64,000 nucleotides of DNA from Streptomyces goshikiensis (GTDB lineage: Bacteria > Actinomycetota > Actinomycetes > Streptomycetales > Streptomycetaceae), in the NCBI RefSeq assembly GCF_014650555.1, contig NZ_BMVE01000008.1:62001-126000 (forward strand). The letters are read 5' to 3'. The notes under the pieces were generated by a model. It did no database searches and was not told the DNA's origin. It was given only the letters and a program-made list of their open reading frames with translations. Positions 32,926 to 41,172 of this stretch are shown piece by piece. Made by a program: the position numbers and the translations under genes. Position 1 is the first letter of the stretch. Each line of letters begins with the position of its first letter.

Positions 32926-34407
32926 CTACTGCCGTTGCAGTGACCGGCTGACGCCCGCCGCGGCCGTCGTGGCGAGGACCCAGCCGGTCACGATCAGCAG
33001 GTACGACAGCCACTGGTACCAGCCGGCCGGCGCGAAGGCGGCCTCCTGCCCGAAACCGATGATCGGGACCAGCAGGTCGAGCGTGTAGAACACCGCGTTG
33101 AAGTCCGGGGCCTCCCCGGTCTTGAGCGCCCGCGGCGGGTGGATCCCGTACGCGATGGCTCCCGTCGTCAGCAGCGCCAGCAGCCAGCCCGCCGCGCGCA
33201 GCGGCCGGAAGCCGTAGCCGACGGTGGCGTCCTGGAGCAGGCCCCAGAGCCGGGCGTGCCGGGGCAGCGTGCGCCGGTGCCGGCGCAGTTTGGCGAGCTG
33301 GACGGTCCGCGCGGCCGCCTCGTCCCCGGCCGTGCGGTAGGCGCCCGCGAGCTGCTCGTAGGCGTACGGGAGGTAGCCCGACTCCTCGCGCTCCAGGGCG
33401 GGCAGCCGCTGCTCGGCGGGGAGGTGCGGGGCGAGGGTGCGGTAGGTCAGGCCGTCGATGCGGATCCGCTCGGGCCAGCTCTGCGGCGAGACGTGCAGCA
33501 TGTCGAACTGGGAGCGCCGCAGGTTCACGTCGCCCTCGACGGGGTCGCAGCGGCGCAGCCACATCTCGCCGATGACGCAGCTGGAGGCGCGCAGGGCGGT
33601 CCCGCCGGGGTTGATCAGCCGGGCGTAGGCGAAGTAGGCCTGGCCGGGCACGCGGGCGCCGGTGAGGTTGACCATGCCGCGGGCCTGGAGGCCCCGGGCG
33701 CGCAGGTCGGTGCCGATGATGAGGGTCTCGGCGTGCAGGGCGATCCCGCCGGGGGCGTGCAGGCGGGCGCCGTCGAGGTTGACCTGACCGCCGACGGTGG
33801 CGCCGTTGACACGGGTCTGCCCGTGGACGGTGAGGTCCATGGCGATGACGTCGGTGCCGATGTCGGCGTGGTTGAACTGGAGCGCGGGCTCGGCGGCCTC
33901 CTCGGGCGCACCCGGGTCGCCTATGACGGCCCGCTGGAGGAAGAGGCCGCCCGCTATCCGGGCGCCCTGGAGCCGGACGGGCCCGGTGATGCGGCAGCAG
34001 GACAGCCGCAGGGAGATGTCCACGCTGACGGTGGCGGCGGTCAGGCCGGGCAGGACGGAGTCCGACAGGACGAGGGCGCGCAGCCGGGCCCCGTAGAGGA
34101 GGGGTTTGCGCTCGAACCAGCAGCCGCGCAGCCGGACGGCATGCTCGACGACCGCGTACTTCAGGTCGAGTTTCCCGGTGATCCGGGCGCCCTTGACGTT
34201 GAGCCCGGCCACCCGGCCCCGTACGGCGGGGGTGTCCCCGCGCAGCAGCAGCGCCGCGAGCACCTCGGCGCGCAGGGTGCGCCCGGACTCCCAGCCGGCC
34301 CCGGCCGAGACGTCCTCGTCGGGGTCGGCCCGGAAGTCGACCCGCTCGCCGAGCGGGAAGGCGTCCCATACGCGGCGCTCGGCCGGGGTCAGGTCGGTGA
34401 TCTCCAT
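32926..34407 (-). CDS. Beta-helix (pentapeptide-like) membrane protein
   Basis: 493 aa. From about residue 55 to 300 it repeats short units with hydrophobic residues every second position and conserved G-A-R/I (GARITGKLDL, GARIAGGLFLQ, GATVGGQVNLDGARL, GARVPGQAYFAYARL), the pattern of a right-handed beta-helix. Then comes a helical segment (about 320-400) and two or three C-terminal membrane spans. Homologues are sometimes labelled membrane-associated oxidoreductase, but I see no cofactor motif to support that. ATG 34407; TTGACA is present upstream at about -45. Function unknown, perhaps a scaffold or surface-contact protein. Confidence 0.78.
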   Translation of the reverse strand: MEITDLTPAERRVWDAFPLGERVDFRADPDEDVSAGAGWESGRTLRAEVLAALLLRGDTPAVRGRVAGLNVKGARITGKLDLKYAVVEHAVRLRGCWFERKPLLYGARLRALVLSDSVLPGLTAATVSVDISLRLSCCRITGPVRLQGARIAGGLFLQRAVIGDPGAPEEAAEPALQFNHADIGTDVIAMDLTVHGQTRVNGATVGGQVNLDGARLHAPGGIALHAETLIIGTDLRARGLQARGMVNLTGARVPGQAYFAYARLINPGGTALRASSCVIGEMWLRRCDPVEGDVNLRRSQFDMLHVSPQSWPERIRIDGLTYRTLAPHLPAEQRLPALEREESGYLPYAYEQLAGAYRTAGDEAAARTVQLAKLRRHRRTLPRHARLWGLLQDATVGYGFRPLRAAGWLLALLTTGAIAYGIHPPRALKTGEAPDFNAVFYTLDLLVPIIGFGQEAAFAPAGWYQWLSYLLIVTGWVLATTAAAGVSRSLQRQ

Positions 34408-34485
34408 CGCCGGGATGGTGTCCCGCGGGTCAACGGACTGTCAACTCCTTACAGGACACATCCTCTTGGCTGAAAATCGCCGGGA

Positions 34486-36030
34486 TCAGTGCTCGATGCC
34501 GTCCTGGAGCTTCTGGCCCTTCAGCAGGAACCATGCGGCCACGGCGGTGGCCAGCAGGACGGCGGCGCCGACGCCGGAGGCGAACCGGAGCCCGTCCACG
34601 AAGGACTCCTGGGCGGCGTGCACCATGGTCTGCGCGGTCGCCGGGTCCACCAGCCTGGCGGCCTCGACGGCGCCGCCCAGCGACTCGTGCGCGGCGTCGG
34701 CCACGGCGGCCGGCACCCCGGCCGGGGCGGTGAAGCCCTGGTAGACGCCGGTGACGACGGAGCCGAGCAGTGCGATGCCGAGGGCGGCGCCGAGCTCGTA
34801 CGCCGTCTCGGAGACGGCGGAGGCCGAACCGGCCTGCTCCTTGGGCACGCTGGAGAGGATCACGTCGGCGGTCACCGTGAAGGAGAAGCCGGCGCCGAGG
34901 CCGACGACCAGCAGGGCCGCGCCGAGCAGCGGGTAGCCGCTCTCCTTGTGGATCAGGGTGAGCGCGCCGAGCGCGAGGCCGATGGCCGCGAGGCCACCGG
35001 TCACGATGGACCGCACCGAGTACCGGCGGGCGTACCGGCCGGCGACCAGACCGGTGACCACCGCGCCGATGGCGGCGGGCAGTTCGGCGAGGCCGGCCTC
35101 CAGCGGCTCGCGGCCCTGGACGAGCTGGAGGAACTGGGAGAGGAAGAAGACCAGTCCGGACAGCCCGAACACGGTGAGCAGGTCGGCGAGGACCGCGCCG
35201 GAGAAGCCGCGGTGCTTGAAGAGCCGCATGTCGAGCAGGGGCGAGGCGAGCCGGAACTGGCGGCGCACGAAGGCGTACAGCGCGCCGGCGCCGAGGGTGG
35301 CGGTGGCCGCGACCTCCCAGGTCAGGCCGTGGGTGGCGACTTCCTTGACGGCGTAGACGACGGCGATGACGCCGACGAGCGAGAGGCCGACGCTGACCAG
35401 GTCCCAGGGCCCGGCGACGGGGTTCTTGGACTCGGGCAGCAGCTTGCTGCCGACGACGACCAGGACGATCATGACGGGCAGGTTGATGAGGAAGACCGAA
35501 CCCCACCAGAAGTGCTGGAGCAGCGCTCCGCCGACCACGGGGCCGACGGCCGCGCCGGCCGATGCGGTGGCGCCCCAGATGCCGATGGCGAGGCTGCGCT
35601 CCTTGGGGTCGTGGAAGATGTTGCGGATCAGCGCGAGGGTGGACGGCATCAGGGTCGCACCGGCCACGCCGAGCAGGGCGCGGGCCAGGATCATCATCTC
35701 GGGGCTGGTCGCGTAGGCGTTGAGGACGGACACGGCGCCGAAGGCGGTCGCGCCGGCGAGCAGCAGCTTCTTGCGGCCTATCCGGTCGCCGAGGGAGCCC
35801 ATGGAGACGAGCAGGCCGGCGATGACGAAGGAGTAGATGTCGCCGATCCACAGCAGCTGGGTGCCGGACGGCTTGAGGTCCTCGCTGAGGGCGGGCGTGG
35901 CGAGGCCGAGTACGGTGGCGTCGACCGCGACCAGCAGCACGGCCAGCACGAGCACGGAGAGCGCGAGCCAGCGCCCGCGGCTCTTCTCCTCCACCCCCGT
36001 CTGACGGTTCAGCTGTTCGGTACGGCTCAT
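34486..36030 (-). CDS. MFS drug-efflux transporter, 14 spans (DHA2 family)
   Basis: A 514-aa H+ antiporter of the DHA2/QacA type. Motif A is GSLGDRIGRKKLLLAG, the N-terminal span carries AVDATVLGLATPAL (motif D1), and motif C-like glycines are in GVAGATLMPSTLALI and AGAAVGPVVGGAL. It probably exports cationic or lipophilic toxins. The start ATG 36030 overlaps the TGA of the TetR gene (ATGA), so pump and repressor are translated together. Control by the palindrome at 36597-36616 is expected. Confidence 0.93.
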   Translation of the reverse strand: MSRTEQLNRQTGVEEKSRGRWLALSVLVLAVLLVAVDATVLGLATPALSEDLKPSGTQLLWIGDIYSFVIAGLLVSMGSLGDRIGRKKLLLAGATAFGAVSVLNAYATSPEMMILARALLGVAGATLMPSTLALIRNIFHDPKERSLAIGIWGATASAGAAVGPVVGGALLQHFWWGSVFLINLPVMIVLVVVGSKLLPESKNPVAGPWDLVSVGLSLVGVIAVVYAVKEVATHGLTWEVAATATLGAGALYAFVRRQFRLASPLLDMRLFKHRGFSGAVLADLLTVFGLSGLVFFLSQFLQLVQGREPLEAGLAELPAAIGAVVTGLVAGRYARRYSVRSIVTGGLAAIGLALGALTLIHKESGYPLLGAALLVVGLGAGFSFTVTADVILSSVPKEQAGSASAVSETAYELGAALGIALLGSVVTGVYQGFTAPAGVPAAVADAAHESLGGAVEAARLVDPATAQTMVHAAQESFVDGLRFASGVGAAVLLATAVAAWFLLKGQKLQDGIEH

Positions 36031-36578
36031 TTCTCCACGCTCCGTCGTGCGCCACCGAGCAGCAGCTCGATGATCATGTACTGAAAGTCCTTGGCGGCGA
36101 CCCGGCCGTCCATGACGGCCCAGGCACAGGTGCCGATGAGGCCGTAGAGGGCCTCGGTGAGCCAGGCGGGGCTCAGGTCGATCCTGATGTGCCCCTCTTC
36201 CTGGCCGCGCCGGAAGAGCGCGCTGACCCGGGCGTCGAGCCGGGCCCATCCCTCGTGGACCTGGTCGCCCTCGAAGAGCTGGTTCTCGGTGACGAGGAAG
36301 GCCAGCAGCTCGGCGTTCGGCTCGGCTTCCGCGACGAGCCGCCGGAGCCCGTCCACCGCCGTCCCCTCGTCGAGGCGGGCGTTGTCGAACGCCACCTCGA
36401 ACTCCCGGATGCCAAGTTCCTCCAGGGCGCGCACGAGGGCGTCGCGCCCGGCGAAGTGCCGGTGGAGGGTCGCGCGCCCGATTCCGGCGGCGCGGGCGAC
36501 CTCGTCCATCGTTGCGGTCGATTTGCGGGAGAGCAGGGCGGCCGCATCGCGCAGCACCTGGTCACGATCCATGGCCAT
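36027..36578 (-). CDS. TetR-family transcriptional repressor
   Basis: 183 aa. The N-terminal helix-turn-helix (about 22-48: MDEVARAAGIGRATLHRHFAGRDAL) is standard TetR, followed by an all-helical ligand domain. It is predicted to repress itself and the coupled efflux gene until a ligand binds. I take ATG 36578 as start: TATGCT sits six bases upstream, so the mRNA would be leaderless (ATG 36572 is the alternative). The operator-like palindrome overlaps the -35 region of that promoter. Confidence 0.9.
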   Translation of the reverse strand: MAMDRDQVLRDAAALLSRKSTATMDEVARAAGIGRATLHRHFAGRDALVRALEELGIREFEVAFDNARLDEGTAVDGLRRLVAEAEPNAELLAFLVTENQLFEGDQVHEGWARLDARVSALFRRGQEEGHIRIDLSPAWLTEALYGLIGTCAWAVMDGRVAAKDFQYMIIELLLGGARRSVEK

Positions 36579-36596
36579 GAGACAAGCATAACCCGA

Positions 36597-36616
36597 ATGA
36601 GACATCTCCGTCTCAT
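36597..36616. promoter_or_regulatory. TetR operator: ATGAGAC-N6-GTCTCAT
   Basis: A perfect 7+6+7 inverted repeat between the TetR gene and the divergent HAD gene, with an additional ATGAGAC half-site exactly 20 bases away (36577-36583) overlapping the TetR start codon. It is the obvious binding site for the TetR product. Confidence 0.75.
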
Positions 36617-36660
36617 CGAATAAATGAGCTGCCCCCTCGGGCGGCGAAAGGAATCCTTCT

Positions 36661-37179
36661 GTGATGAACCGCAAACCCCTGCTGCTGATCGATGTCGACG
36701 GCCCGCTGAACCCGTATGCGGCCAAGGCGCAGCGGCGTCCCGAGGGCTACACCACCCACCGGATGCGGCCCACGGGCTGGACGGGGGCCGAGAGCGCGAA
36801 ACCGCTACGGGTCTGGCTCAACCCGGACCACGGAGCGGAGCTGCTCGCGCTGGCGGAGGCGTACGAACTGGTCTGGGCCACCACCTGGAAGGACGAGGCC
36901 AACGACTGGATAGCCCCGCCGCTCGGGCTGCCCCGGCTCCCCTTCATCGACTGGCCGCAGATGCACGGCCGGGCGCCGCGCGGCACCTTCTGGAAGACGC
37001 AGTACGTGCTGGAGTACGCGGGCGGGCGCCCGTTCGCCTGGATCGACGACGACATCACGGACCTGGACCGCGAGTACGTCGACCAGCGCCACCCGGCGCG
37101 GGCGCTGCTGCTGCGCGTCGACGAGCGGATCGGACTGCTCCGCGCGGACTTCGACGCGCTGGCCGCTTGGGCGGCGTAG
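36661..37179 (+). CDS. HAD-superfamily protein
   Basis: A 172-aa HAD-fold protein: motif I LLLIDVDGPLNPY (DxDG), motif II-like VWATTWKDEAN, and motif IV FAWIDDDITD (DDD). These conserved acids suggest an active phosphatase or a nucleic-acid end-processing HAD; the cap is minimal. Start at GTG 36661 (ATG 36664 follows directly) with AGGA upstream. It shares its promoter region with the TetR/MFS pair, so the operator could also control it. Confidence 0.83.
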   Translation: MMNRKPLLLIDVDGPLNPYAAKAQRRPEGYTTHRMRPTGWTGAESAKPLRVWLNPDHGAELLALAEAYELVWATTWKDEANDWIAPPLGLPRLPFIDWPQMHGRAPRGTFWKTQYVLEYAGGRPFAWIDDDITDLDREYVDQRHPARALLLRVDERIGLLRADFDALAAWAA

Positions 37180-37191
37180 CGGCGGGCCCGG

Positions 37192-37224
37192 CCGGGCGCC
37201 GGCGGGGGTCCCGCCGGCGCCCGG
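37192..37224. terminator. Perfect 15-bp bidirectional terminator
   Basis: CCGGGCGCCGGCGGG (37192-37206), loop GGT, exact complement (37210-37224), between the convergent HAD and beta-lactamase genes. Confidence 0.8.
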
Positions 37225-37230
37225 GCGGGG

Positions 37231-38160
37231 TCAGGTGAGGGCCTGCGCCAGGAGGGCCGCGGTCTTCGCGACCAGGGGGTTGTCGCGGGGGCCCTCGGGG
37301 GATCCGGGCTTGGTGGAGAGCACGGACATCACGATCGGCGGCCCGTCGGGAGCCCGGACGACACCGACGTCGTTGGTCACGCCGTACTCGTTGCCGCCGC
37401 CGGTCTTGTCCGCGAGGATCCAGTCGGGCCCGAGCCCCGCGCGGAAGCGCTCGCCGTTGGTGGTGTTCGCGAGCAGCCACCCGGTCAGCCGCTCGCGGTC
37501 CCGGGGGTCGAGGGCGTCGCCGACCAGGAGGCGCCCGTAGGACGTCCCTATGGCGCGGGGGCTGGTGGTGTCGGTGGTGCGCCAGGGCTCCGCCGAGTTC
37601 AGCTCCGGCTCCCACCGCTCCAGCCCGGTGATCCGGTCCCCGAGGGAACGGCTGAAGCGGGTGATCGCCCGCGGGCCGCCCAGCTCGCGCAGCAGCAGGT
37701 TCGCCGCCATGTTGTCGCTCTCGCTGACGGCGGCGGCGCACAGCGCCTCGACCGTCATGCCGTTCGCGACGTTCTCGGGCCTCCCGGTGACCACGGCGTA
37801 GCCCGACTTCTCGGCTTCCTCCGCGGTGTACCGGATGCGCCGGGCGAGGAACTCCCCGTCCCGGTCGAGGTCCCGCAGTACGGCCGCGGCCGCCAGGGTC
37901 TTGAACACCGAGCACATCGGGAAGCGCTCGTCCGCGCGGTAGGCGACGGTGCGGCCCGTGGCGGTGTTCCGGGCGAAGACGCCCAGCCGGGCTGAGTGCT
38001 CCCGCTCCAGCTCCCCGAGCGCCGCGGCCAGCGCTCCGGTCAGCGGTTCGGCCGCGTACGCACCGCCCGCCGGGACTGCGGTCAGGCCGACGGCCAGCGC
38101 GGCTCCCGCGCCCAGGGTCAGCAACGTACGGCGGGAGGGTTGTGCTCCTGCGGATTCCAC
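37231..38160 (-). CDS. Class A beta-lactamase
   Basis: A 309-aa serine beta-lactamase. Every class A landmark is present: S84-V-F-K87 (SxxK), S148-D-N150, E184 in RWEPELN (the Glu166 equivalent) and K252-T-G. The signal has a twin-arginine look (SRRTLLTLGAGAALAVG) with cleavage near AYA. It hydrolyses penicillins outside the membrane. The GTG start 38160 has GAGGAG upstream. It is a chromosomal enzyme common in Streptomyces; no regulator is adjacent. Confidence 0.94.
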   Translation of the reverse strand: MESAGAQPSRRTLLTLGAGAALAVGLTAVPAGGAYAAEPLTGALAAALGELEREHSARLGVFARNTATGRTVAYRADERFPMCSVFKTLAAAAVLRDLDRDGEFLARRIRYTAEEAEKSGYAVVTGRPENVANGMTVEALCAAAVSESDNMAANLLLRELGGPRAITRFSRSLGDRITGLERWEPELNSAEPWRTTDTTSPRAIGTSYGRLLVGDALDPRDRERLTGWLLANTTNGERFRAGLGPDWILADKTGGGNEYGVTNDVGVVRAPDGPPIVMSVLSTKPGSPEGPRDNPLVAKTAALLAQALT

Positions 38161-38272
38161 TGCCTGCTCCTCCTCGTTCGTGATCACGACACGAGACAAC
38201 ACGCCCATCACGGGACGGATGGTTCCCTTCGGACGCGAACGAATATGCGAACGAAGAGGAGCGGGAGCGGTG

Positions 38273-39703
38273 CTACTGCTTGTGCGTGGCCCAGGCGTGC
38301 TGGATCACCAGGTCGGCCTTCAGCTCGGTGAGCTGGAGCGCGACCGCGGAGGGGGCGGTGCCGCCGCGGCCCTTGCGGGAGGCCAGCGCGCCGGGCACGT
38401 TGAGGACGCTGCGGACCTCCGGCGTCAGGTGCGCGGAGATCTTCGCGAACTGCTCGTCGGTCAGCTCGTCGAGCTCGATGCCGAGGGCCTCGCACTCCTT
38501 GACGCACTCGCCGGCCACCTCGTGCGCGACGCGGAACGGCACGCCCTGCTTGACCAGCCACTCGGCGATGTCCGTGGCGAGGGAGAAGCCCGCCGGAGCC
38601 AGCTCCTCCATCCGCGCCCGGTTGACCGTGAGGGTGGCCATCATGCCGGTGAAGGCCGGGAGCAGGACTTCGAGGGTGTCGCAGGAGTCGAAGACCGGCT
38701 CCTTGTCCTCCTGGAGGTCCCGGTTGTAGGCCAGCGGCAGCGCCTTCAGCGTGGCCAGCAGGCCCGTCAGGTTGCCGATGAGGCGGCCCGACTTGCCGCG
38801 CGCCAGCTCCGCGATGTCCGGGTTCTTCTTCTGCGGCATGATCGACGACCCGGTCGAGAAGGCGTCGTGCAGCGTCACGAAGGAGAACTCCTTCGTGTTC
38901 CAGATGATGATCTCCTCCGCGATCCGGGACAGGTTGATCCCGATCATCGCGGTGATGAAGGCGAACTCGGCGACGAAGTCACGGGAGGCCGTGCCGTCGA
39001 TCGAGTTGCCGACCGAGCCGCGCTCGAAGCCCAGTTCGGCCGCGACCGCCTCCGGGTCCAGCCCGAGCGAGGAACCGGCGAGCGCCCCCGAGCCGTACGG
39101 GGAGACCGCGGTCCGGGTGTCCCACTGCCGCAGCCGCTCCGCGTCCCGGGACAGGGCCTGTACGTGGGCCAGTACGTGGTGGGCGAAGAGCACCGGCTGC
39201 GCGTGCTGGAGGTGGGTCCGGCCCGGCATGGCCACGTCGGCGTGGGTGTCGGCGAGGTGGACCAGCGCGTCCTGGAGGTCGGCGATCAGGCCGCCGATGA
39301 TCCGGGCGTGGTCGCGCAGGTACATCCGGAAGAGGGTGGCGACCTGGTCGTTGCGGGACCGGCCGGCGCGCAGCTTGCCGCCGAGGTCGGCGCCGAGCCG
39401 CTCCAGCAGGCCGCGCTCCAGGGCGGTGTGCACGTCCTCGTCGGCGATGGTGCCGGTGAAGGAGCCGTCGGCGACATCGGCTTCGAGCCGGTCCAGGCCC
39501 GCGATCATGCGGTCGAGCTCGTCGGCCGTGAGCAGGCCCGCCTTGGCGAGCACCCGGGCGTGGGCGCGGGAGCCGGCGATGTCGTAGGGCGCGAGACGCC
39601 AGTCGAAGTGGACGGACGCCGACAGCAGGGCCAGCGCCTCCGAAGGGCCGTCGGCGAACCGGCCGCCCCAGAGCCGGACGTCACCACCGTTGTTGCTGCT
39701 CAC
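38273..39703 (-). CDS. argH: Argininosuccinate lyase
   Basis: A 476-aa fumarase-superfamily enzyme for the last step of arginine synthesis, splitting argininosuccinate into arginine and fumarate. The signature loop is GSSIMPQKKNPD, with other conserved segments GRTHLQHAQPV (catalytic His/Thr region) and RFSSGRSRNDQ-equivalent AGRSRNDQVAT. GTG start 39703. It lies directly downstream of argG, 105 bases apart with a hairpin between, so the pair may be partly co-transcribed. Confidence 0.97.
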   Translation of the reverse strand: MSSNNGGDVRLWGGRFADGPSEALALLSASVHFDWRLAPYDIAGSRAHARVLAKAGLLTADELDRMIAGLDRLEADVADGSFTGTIADEDVHTALERGLLERLGADLGGKLRAGRSRNDQVATLFRMYLRDHARIIGGLIADLQDALVHLADTHADVAMPGRTHLQHAQPVLFAHHVLAHVQALSRDAERLRQWDTRTAVSPYGSGALAGSSLGLDPEAVAAELGFERGSVGNSIDGTASRDFVAEFAFITAMIGINLSRIAEEIIIWNTKEFSFVTLHDAFSTGSSIMPQKKNPDIAELARGKSGRLIGNLTGLLATLKALPLAYNRDLQEDKEPVFDSCDTLEVLLPAFTGMMATLTVNRARMEELAPAGFSLATDIAEWLVKQGVPFRVAHEVAGECVKECEALGIELDELTDEQFAKISAHLTPEVRSVLNVPGALASRKGRGGTAPSAVALQLTELKADLVIQHAWATHKQ

Positions 39704-39758
39704 AGCTACTGCTCCTCAAGACTGCATGGCCTGTACGGCTGCTTCTGGATGTGAAACA

Positions 39759-39788
39759 GCCTCCCCGCCGCGGAGGAAACGGGGAGGC
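39759..39788 (-). terminator. Hairpin between argG and argH
   Basis: GCCTCCCCG (39759-39767) pairs with CGGGGAGGC (39780-39788) around a 12-base loop, 20 bases past the argG stop. Partial terminator or mRNA stabiliser. Confidence 0.6.
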
Positions 39789-39808
39789 GGTCACGTACTG
39801 CTGGTGGG

Positions 39809-41002
39809 TCAGGCGAGGTCGCGCCGGGCCGCGATCTTCGAGGAGAGGCCGAAGATCTCGATGAAGCCCTGGGCCTTGGACTGGTCGAAGGTGTCGCCCG
39901 AGTCGTAGGTCGCGAGGTTGAAGTCGTAGAGCGACTCGTCCGACTTCCGGCCGGTGACGACGGCGCGGCCGCCGTGCAGGGTCATCCGGATGTCACCCGT
40001 GACGTGCTGGTTGGCCTCGTTGATGAAGCCGTCCAGGGCGCGCTTGAGCGGGGAGAACCACAGGCCGTCGTAGACCATCTCGCCCCAGCGCTGCTCGACC
40101 TGCCGCTTGTAGCGGGCGAGCTCGCGCTCGACGGTGACGTTCTCCAGCTCCTGGTGGGCGGTGATCAGCGCGATCGCGCCCGGAGCCTCGTACACCTCGC
40201 GGGACTTGATGCCGACGAGGCGGTCCTCGACCATGTCGATCCGGCCGATGCCCTGGGCGCCGGCCCGCTCGTTGAGCTGCTGGATCGCCTGGAGCACGGT
40301 GACGGGCTTGCCGTCGATGGCGACCGGGACGCCCTCCTTGAAGGAGATGACGACCTCGTCGGCCTCGCGCGCCTCGGCGGGGTTGGAGGTGTACTCGTAG
40401 ATGTCCTCGATCGGCGCGTTCCAGATGTCCTCCAGGAAGCCCGTCTCGACGGCGCGCCCGAAGACGTTCTGGTCGATGGAGTACGGGGACTTCTTGGTGG
40501 TCGCGATCGGGAGGTTCTTCGCCTCGCAGAAGGCGATCGCCTTGTCGCGGGTCATCGCGTAGTCCCGGACCGGGGCGATGCACTTGAGGTCGGGGCCGAG
40601 GGCGGCGATGCCGGCCTCGAAGCGGACCTGGTCGTTGCCCTTGCCGGTGCAGCCGTGGGCCACGATCGAGGCGCCGTGCTTGTTGGCGGCGGCGACCAGG
40701 TGCTTGACGATGGTCGGCCGCGACAGGGCCGAGACCAGCGGGTAGCGGTCCATGTAGAGGGCGTTCGCCTTGATCGCCGGGAGGCAGTACTCGTTGGCGA
40801 ATTCGTCCTTGGCGTCCGCGACCTCGGCCTCGACGGCACCGCAGGCGAGCGCGCGCTTGCGGATGACGTCCAGGTCCTCGCCGCCCTGGCCGACGTCCAC
40901 GGCGACGGCGATGACCTCGGCGCCCGTCTCCTCGGCGATCCAGCCGATGGCGACGGAGGTGTCCAGGCCGCCCGAGTAGGCGAGTACGACGCGCTCGGTC
41001 AC
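39809..41002 (-). CDS. argG: Argininosuccinate synthase
   Basis: A 397-aa ATP-pyrophosphatase-fold enzyme condensing citrulline and aspartate. The P-loop is LAYSGGLDTSVAIGW, with further signatures HGCTGKGNDQVRFE and the citrulline/aspartate site KSPYSIDQNVFGR. GTG start 41002 with AAGGAG six bases upstream. The promoter is overlapped by an ARG-box-like palindrome (41033-41046), so repression by ArgR in arginine excess is likely. Confidence 0.97.
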   Translation of the reverse strand: MTERVVLAYSGGLDTSVAIGWIAEETGAEVIAVAVDVGQGGEDLDVIRKRALACGAVEAEVADAKDEFANEYCLPAIKANALYMDRYPLVSALSRPTIVKHLVAAANKHGASIVAHGCTGKGNDQVRFEAGIAALGPDLKCIAPVRDYAMTRDKAIAFCEAKNLPIATTKKSPYSIDQNVFGRAVETGFLEDIWNAPIEDIYEYTSNPAEAREADEVVISFKEGVPVAIDGKPVTVLQAIQQLNERAGAQGIGRIDMVEDRLVGIKSREVYEAPGAIALITAHQELENVTVERELARYKRQVEQRWGEMVYDGLWFSPLKRALDGFINEANQHVTGDIRMTLHGGRAVVTGRKSDESLYDFNLATYDSGDTFDQSKAQGFIEIFGLSSKIAARRDLA

Positions 41003-41032
41003 GGGTTTCTCCTTACGGTGCATTCAACGACA

Positions 41033-41067
41033 GGCATAACTATGCACTACTCCGTATGTTTCGTCAA
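41033..41067 (-). promoter_or_regulatory. argG promoter with ARG-box palindrome
   Basis: Minus strand: TTGACG (41067-41062), then CATAGT/TAGTTA after 17-19 bases, the -10 lying inside TGCATA-GT-TATGCC (41046-41033). That palindrome matches the arginine-operator style, so ArgR binding would occlude the -10. Confidence 0.6.
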
Positions 41068-41172
41068 TCGACGCCCCGCCACCCCCTGTGAGCAGGCCGA
41101 ATATGAGAGGCGGGCCTCACCGGCCGCCGTCTAGGCTCGGCCCCCGCAGACCTGGGGACACGGGGAGGACAC

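Noticed and set aside
37231..38160. Beta-lactamase as part of an acquired resistance cassette
   Set aside because: Codon use and GC match the surroundings, and there are no transposase or integron signals; class A enzymes are common in Streptomyces chromosomes.
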